From DAHUXT01 sp036378295 (lineage in GTDB: Bacteria > Chloroflexota > Ktedonobacteria > Ktedonobacterales > JADMIN01): a stretch of DNA of 18,272 nucleotides. The notes beneath the pieces are model-generated. The model saw nothing but the letters and a program-made list of their open reading frames with translations. It made no database searches and was not told the DNA's origin. The stretch is taken from positions 1-18,272 of the forward strand of contig DASUWS010000080.1 of NCBI GenBank assembly GCA_036378295.1. The letters run 5' to 3'. A program made the position numbers and the translations under genes. Shown piece after piece: positions 14,399 to 18,272 of this stretch. Positions within the stretch are counted from its first letter, which is position 1. Each line of letters begins with the position of its first letter.

Positions 14399-14465
14399 CG
14401 CGTGAGACGCAGCCGCGTATTATGGGCTGCAAGCGCCTTCAAAGTCGAGGGAGGATTTCGCACGT

Positions 14466-16073
14466 ATGGCAGTGCTTGAGAGCCGGGTAGATCGCAGCAG
14501 CCCGGAATATCAGGAGAATCGCGCCTACTTCGCCGGGCTGGTTGAGGAGCTGCGCCAGCGGATCGAGCAGGTGCGCCGGGGAGGCGGCGAGCGCGCCATC
14601 GCCAAGCATCGAGCGCGCCACAAGCTGCTGGCGCGGGAGCGCATCGAGCTGTTGTGCGACCCGGAGACGCCGTTTCTGGAATTCAATCCGCTGGCAGCCA
14701 ATGGCATGTATCGCGATGAAGCGCCCTCGGCAGGTATCGTGACGGGCGTTGGCGTTGTCGAGGGGCAGGAGTGCGTCATCATCGCCAATGATGCGACGGT
14801 CAAAGGCGGCACCTACTTCCCCATGACCGTCAAGAAACATCTGCGCGCGCAGGAGATCGGCGAGCAGAATCACCTGCCCTGCATCTATCTGGTAGACTCC
14901 GGCGGCGCGTTTCTGCCGCTCCAGGCCGATGTTTTCCCCGACCGCGAGCACTTCGGGCGCATCTTCTACAATCAGGCGCAGATGTCCGCCAAGCGCATCC
15001 CCCAGATCGCGGCGGTCATGGGCTCATGCACGGCGGGCGGAGCGTACATCCCGGCGATGAGCGACGAGACGGTGATCGTGCGCGGCAACGGCACCATCTT
15101 TCTTGCTGGCCCGCCGCTGGTGAAGGCCGCCACGGGCGAGGAGGTCTCCGCTGAGGATCTGGGCGGCGCGGATGTTCACAGCCGGACGTCGGGCGTCACC
15201 GATCACTACGCCCTGAACGACGAACACGCGCTGGCCATCGTCCGCTCGATTGTCAGCAATCTCAACCGGCGCAAGGACTATCCCTGGGAGGTGCTGCCGC
15301 CGGAGCCCCCGAAGTACGACCCACAGGACCTTTATGGCATCGTGCCGAGCGACCCGCGCAAGAGCTTTGACGTGCACGAGATCATCGCTCGGCTGGTGGA
15401 TGGCAGCCGCTTCCATGAATTCAAGGCGCTCTACGGCACGACACTGGTCTGCGGATTTGCCCGCCTGATGGGCTATCCGGTCGGGATTATCGCCAATAAC
15501 GGGATTCTCTTCTCCGAGAGTGCGCTCAAGGCGACCCACTTCATCGAGTTGTGCTGCCAGCGCAAGACGCCGCTGATCTTCCTGCAAAATATTACGGGCT
15601 TCATGGTTGGCAGGCAGTACGAGGCGGGCGGTATCGCCAAAGACGGCGCCAAGATGGTGATGGCGGTCGCCAATGCCAACGTGCCCAAGTTTACCGTGAT
15701 CATCGGCGGCTCGTTCGGCGCGGGCAACTATGGCATGTGTGGGCGCGCGTATAGCCCGCGCCAACTCTGGATGTGGCCCAACGCGCGCATCTCCGTGATG
15801 GGTGGCGAGCAGGCGGCTAGCACACTGCTGACCGTGCGGATGGAGGGAATGGCAGCGCACGGCCAGACGATGGGGGCGGAGGAACAGGAGCAGTTCAAGG
15901 CGCCGATTCTGGCGAAGTACGAGGAGGAGGGCAACCCGTATTACAGCACGGCCCGGCTGTGGGATGATGGCATCCTCGATCCGCTGGAGACGCGCACGAC
16001 GCTGGCGCTCGGCATCGCCGCCGCGCTCAACGCGCCGATTCCCGAGACCCAGTTCGGCGTGTTTCGCATGTAG
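14466..16073 (+). CDS. mccB: Acyl-CoA carboxylase carboxyltransferase (beta) subunit, methylcrotonyl-CoA carboxylase type
   Basis: This 535-residue carboxyltransferase subunit moves CO2 from carboxybiotin to an acyl-CoA. The N-terminal crotonase half has IAKHRARHKLLARERIELL, then IYLVDSGGAFLPLQADVFPD with QADVFPDREHFG at 153-164, a hallmark of the 3-methylcrotonyl-CoA (leucine breakdown) or geranyl-CoA branch rather than propionyl-CoA. CTAGGAYIPAMSDE and TGEEVSAEDLGGADVH follow. The C-terminal half has NGILFSESALKATHFIEL (from 345), FLQNITGFMVGRQYEAGGI, GGSFGAGNYGMCGRAYSP and ISVMGGEQAA. Length is right for the family. AGGGAGGA lies about 12 bases before the ATG. The biotin carboxylase/biotin carrier subunit is not in the window, which is unusual because mcc genes are often clustered. 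A 7-bp hairpin follows the stop (16087-16103). Confidence 0.92.
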   Translation: MAVLESRVDRSSPEYQENRAYFAGLVEELRQRIEQVRRGGGERAIAKHRARHKLLARERIELLCDPETPFLEFNPLAANGMYRDEAPSAGIVTGVGVVEGQECVIIANDATVKGGTYFPMTVKKHLRAQEIGEQNHLPCIYLVDSGGAFLPLQADVFPDREHFGRIFYNQAQMSAKRIPQIAAVMGSCTAGGAYIPAMSDETVIVRGNGTIFLAGPPLVKAATGEEVSAEDLGGADVHSRTSGVTDHYALNDEHALAIVRSIVSNLNRRKDYPWEVLPPEPPKYDPQDLYGIVPSDPRKSFDVHEIIARLVDGSRFHEFKALYGTTLVCGFARLMGYPVGIIANNGILFSESALKATHFIELCCQRKTPLIFLQNITGFMVGRQYEAGGIAKDGAKMVMAVANANVPKFTVIIGGSFGAGNYGMCGRAYSPRQLWMWPNARISVMGGEQAASTLLTVRMEGMAAHGQTMGAEEQEQFKAPILAKYEEEGNPYYSTARLWDDGILDPLETRTTLALGIAAALNAPIPETQFGVFRM

Positions 16074-16086
16074 AGCATGTAGAACG

Positions 16087-16103
16087 TCTCCGCAAGGCGG
16101 AGA
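16087..16103 (+). terminator. Short hairpin after the carboxylase gene
   Basis: TCTCCGC (16087-16093) pairs with GCGGAGA (16097-16103) over a three-base loop, 14 bases after the stop codon. No T run follows, so it may be a weak terminator or a stabilising 3' structure. Confidence 0.35.
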
Positions 16104-16246
16104 GGAGTCGTCCGGCAACGGATCAATGGGCCCGGTTGCCCTGGGTGATCTGCCCCTGCGCTGCTCTTGTGTACGACGAGCCGGAAGTCTTCAGCCATTC
16201 GCGGTGGGATTCCATTGCGATGTGGCAGCCAGAAGGACTATCACCT

Positions 16247-17056
16247 ATGAGTGCATCGTCCCGCATCCCGATAAGCTCCGTTCAAGTCACCGCTCTTGGT
16301 GGGCCGACCGCTCTGCTCGCGATTGGCTCGCTCCGGCTGCTGACCGATCCGACGTTCGAGCCTGATGGATACCGGTATCTGTCGGGCGCGACCGAAGTGG
16401 TCAAGACGGCATCCCCTGCGGTTGCCCTCAGCGCGCTCCCGGCGGTAGATGCGGTGCTGCTGAGTCACGATCAGCACAACGACAATCTCGACCCCGCAGG
16501 CCGGGCGTATCTCACGCGGGCTGGGTGCGTGCTCACCACGCCAGAGGGGGCGCAGCGGCTGGGTGGCAATGCGCTGGGTGTGGCTACCTGGGAGACAATC
16601 ACGCTGGAAGGAGCAGGCGGCGCGAGTATGCGCGTGACGGCGATGCCGGCGCGTCACGGCCCGCCAGAGGTGGCTCCCGCAGCCACCGGCAGCGTGAATG
16701 GGTGGGTGCTGGAATGGGAGGGGCAGCATCGCGGCGTCCTCTACATCTCGGGCGATACAGTCCTCTATGAGGGGCTGGAAGACATCGCCCGCCGCTACAC
16801 TGTTAGTGTCGCGCTGCTTCATTTCGGCGCGGCACGCGTACAGCGGCTTGGTCCGGCTCATCTCACCCTCACGGGAGCCGAGGGAGCGGAGCTTGCGAAG
16901 ATGCTCGGCCAGGCAACTGTCATCCCGATACACTACGAAGGCTGGACGCACCTCAGCGAGGGACGCGACGAGATCGAGCGGGCATTCGCCGCCGCTGGTA
17001 TCGCGGATCGGTTGCGCGTCGTGTCGCCCGGAGACTCCATCACGGTGGATATGTGA
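16247..17056 (+). CDS. Metallo-beta-lactamase-fold hydrolase (UlaG-like group)
   Basis: This is a 269-residue cytoplasmic MBL-fold protein. The metal motif is SHDQHNDNLD, with H74, H77, D79 and D82. The usual group reads SHDHYDHLD, so here one residue is inserted and the fourth position is N80 instead of His. Other likely ligand positions are H137 (MPARHGPP), D170 (ISGDT), H192 (LHFGAA) and H229 (IPIHYEGW). The fold order fits UlaG/L-ascorbate-6-phosphate lactonase relatives and RNase-Z-like short hydrolases; the substrate cannot be predicted. I chose the ATG at 16247 because AAGGA (16233-16237) lies nine bases upstream. The frame extends to 16136, but that addition does not look like family sequence. 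The gene converges with the response regulator, with 15 bases between them. Part of the preceding spacer (16104-16246) holds nothing recognisable. Confidence 0.85.
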   Translation: MSASSRIPISSVQVTALGGPTALLAIGSLRLLTDPTFEPDGYRYLSGATEVVKTASPAVALSALPAVDAVLLSHDQHNDNLDPAGRAYLTRAGCVLTTPEGAQRLGGNALGVATWETITLEGAGGASMRVTAMPARHGPPEVAPAATGSVNGWVLEWEGQHRGVLYISGDTVLYEGLEDIARRYTVSVALLHFGAARVQRLGPAHLTLTGAEGAELAKMLGQATVIPIHYEGWTHLSEGRDEIERAFAAAGIADRLRVVSPGDSITVDM

Positions 17057-17071
17057 GGTGCAGTGCGGTGG

Positions 17072-17758
17072 CTACTCGGTGCCGCGCAGATACGCCAGTA
17101 CCGCCAGGACGCGCCGATGATCGAACTCGGTCGGAGGGAGACCGAGCTTGGCGAAGATGTTGCTGACATGCTTCTCGACGGCGCCGTCGCTGATGACAAG
17201 GCGTTCCGCGATGGCGCTGTTCGAGCGGCCCTCCGCCATGAGCGAGAGTACCTCACGCTCGCGCTCCGTCAGCGTATCCAGGCGGGCCGTGTGGCGGCGT
17301 CTGGCGATGAGCTGGCTGACCACCTCGGGGTCCAGCACGGTTCCTCCCGCGGCCACCTGGCGCACGGCGGCAATGAATTCGCTCACGTCGGCAACGCGAT
17401 CCTTCAGTAGATAGCCGACTCCACCCTGGGCAGATTCCAGCAGCTCGCTCGCATAGCGTTCTTCAACATACTGCGAGAGCACCATCACCGCGCAGGCTGG
17501 CACGCGCTGCCGCGCCTCGGTGGCGGCGCGTAGCCCCTCGTCGCGATACCCCGGCGGCATACGCACGTCCACGACGGCCACATCCGGGCGATATGCTTCG
17601 ATGGCCTTGACGAGCGAGGGGCCATCGCCGACGGTCGTCACAACCTCGAATCCGAAGTCGGTCAGCAGACGCGCCAATCCCTCGCGCAGGAGCACCGCGT
17701 CCTCGGCAATGACGACTCGCACAGCGGTTGTCTGGCTCGTCTGGCTGACTTCATTCAC
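17072..17758 (-). CDS. NarL/FixJ-family response regulator
   Basis: This 228-residue DNA-binding regulator is the partner of the histidine kinase just upstream. The receiver domain (about 12-130) has the acidic pair E19-D20, phospho-acceptor D64 in AVVDVRMPP, S95 in MVLSQY and K119 in YLLKDR. The C-terminal LuxR helix-turn-helix (about 160-220) reads LTEREREVLSLMAEGRSN, then AIAERLVISDGAVEKHVSNI. Phosphorylation should promote dimerisation and DNA binding; the targets are unknown. I chose GTG at 17758, which overlaps the kinase stop as GTGA, giving tight translational coupling. An in-frame ATG at 17776 would give a six-residue longer protein with a 22-base overlap. Confidence 0.92.
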   Translation of the reverse strand: MNEVSQTSQTTAVRVVIAEDAVLLREGLARLLTDFGFEVVTTVGDGPSLVKAIEAYRPDVAVVDVRMPPGYRDEGLRAATEARQRVPACAVMVLSQYVEERYASELLESAQGGVGYLLKDRVADVSEFIAAVRQVAAGGTVLDPEVVSQLIARRRHTARLDTLTEREREVLSLMAEGRSNSAIAERLVISDGAVEKHVSNIFAKLGLPPTEFDHRRVLAVLAYLRGTE

Positions 17759-18272
17759 GCGCCTGCCGCCTTCCATGGGACCTCCATCACGAGGCGTGTC
17801 GGTCCGCCTGCTGGACTGGTGACAGTCAGTTTGCCATCGAGCGCCGCCACCCGATCAGCCATGCCCGCCAGCCCCGTGCCTCTGGCGGAATCAGCGCCGC
17901 CGTGACCATTATCGCTGACCGTCATCTGGAGCATATCACCAGCGCGACATACTTCCACAGACGCTTCTGTCGCGCTGCTATGCTTGGCGATGTTCGCAAG
18001 CGCCTCGGCGGCAACGAAATACGCCGTCGCCTCCACCGTTTCTACTGGGCGCTCAGTCAGCTCAACCGTGACCGAGACGGGCACCGGACAACGCGCCGCC
18101 AGCGCCGAAAGCGCGGGGTCGAGTCCCCGGTCGGCGAGGACGGCGGGATGGATCCCGCGCACCAGCTCGCGTAGCTCCGCCAGCGCCCGCTTCGCCTCTT
18201 CGTGTGCCTGTGTCACGAGCGCCTGTGCGACCTCCGGCTGTGTCGCCAGCTTCTCGCGCGCCATCCCCAGAT
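17755..18272 (-). CDS. NarL-type sensor histidine kinase, C-terminal part (cut by right edge)
   Basis: This is the last 172 residues of a HisKA_3/HATPase kinase. The end of the dimerisation domain has LATQPEVAQALVTQAHEEA, then RALAELRELVRGIHPAVLAD and RGLDPALSALAARCPVPV, typical of NarX/DesK-like kinases; the phospho-His box lies beyond the window. The HATPase domain has an N-box (EALANIAKHSSA), G1 (DNGHGGAD) and G2 (GTGLAGMADRV). The frame stays open past the first ATG (18264) to the window edge, reading LGMAREKL, so that ATG is internal. The sensor domain is unseen. The gene ends TGA inside the GTGA overlap with the response regulator, so the two are co-translated. Confidence 0.92.
   Translation of the reverse strand, partial: LGMAREKLATQPEVAQALVTQAHEEAKRALAELRELVRGIHPAVLADRGLDPALSALAARCPVPVSVTVELTERPVETVEATAYFVAAEALANIAKHSSATEASVEVCRAGDMLQMTVSDNGHGGADSARGTGLAGMADRVAALDGKLTVTSPAGGPTRLVMEVPWKAAGA

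Larger units (their letters stand above)
14172..14465. other. Regulatory intergenic region between DUF2851 and the carboxylase
   Basis: About 290 bases between divergent genes, without a gene. It holds an AATCGG-N6-CCGATT inverted repeat (14319-14336), the 11-bp tandem array, an extended -10 promoter for the carboxylase and an additional TATTAT at 14418-14423. Confidence 0.5.

Noticed and set aside
13378..14463. 361-residue reverse frame overlapping DUF2851 in another frame
   Set aside because: Very Arg-rich out-of-frame translation; the DUF2851 frame has family motifs and a ribosome site.
15024..16118. 364-residue reverse frame opposite the carboxylase
   Set aside because: Antisense shadow, rich in His/Arg/Ala with no family motifs.

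Overview
This 18.3 kb window is ordinary-looking, GC-rich bacterial chromosome. It has 15 protein genes (two cut by the window edges), one tRNA gene, and an unusually readable set of promoters and dyads. No phage, transposon, CRISPR array or plasmid functions were seen. The mix of families suggests a Chloroflexota bacterium, possibly Ktedonobacteria-like: a Tat-type WD40 lipoprotein, a PknB-like kinase with a ConA-like exterior, a DUF4388 protein, a DUF2851 protein, a NarL-type two-component pair and an MCC-type carboxyltransferase. That placement is an inference from gene content, not from a marker-gene comparison.

Layout, left to right. The left edge holds the N-terminal part of recO (-). 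A tRNA-Leu(CAA) gene (+) with a clear promoter follows. Next is a lower-GC stretch with a VOC-family gene (-) and about 350 bases without a convincing gene. A PadR-type regulator (-) is divergent from a seven-bladed WD40 lipoprotein (+), and the shared spacer carries an 8+8 bp inverted repeat over the predicted padR -35. A 15-bp perfect hairpin separates the WD40 gene from a convergent DHA2-type MFS transporter (-). The transporter promoter is packed with dyad symmetries, including a 12-bp perfect palindrome over the -10.

After that come a 62-residue membrane protein (+) with a near-consensus promoter, a DUF4388 protein (+), then moeA and a transmembrane Ser/Thr kinase (both -). A class I aminotransferase (+) is divergent from the kinase. 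It converges, with 3 bases between stop codons, on a transsulfuration-type PLP enzyme (-), which lies downstream of a DUF2851 gene (-). The acyl-CoA carboxylase beta subunit (+) follows; its -35 sits in the last copy of an 11-bp tandem repeat. A metallo-beta-lactamase-fold hydrolase (+) is next. The right edge holds a NarL-type response regulator and the C-terminal half of its sensor kinase, overlapping by GTGA.

Most genes are single-gene units facing in different directions; only the response regulator/kinase pair is clearly translationally coupled. Metabolic roles include molybdenum cofactor synthesis (moeA), amino-acid metabolism (aminotransferase, transsulfuration enzyme) and probable leucine/acyl-CoA catabolism (carboxylase). 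Sensing and regulation are represented by PadR, the kinase, the two-component pair and DUF4388. I found no clear new multi-gene system. The best leads are regulatory DNA (MFS, mccB and padR/WD40 promoters), the kinase with its exterior domain, the small membrane protein and the DUF2851 protein.
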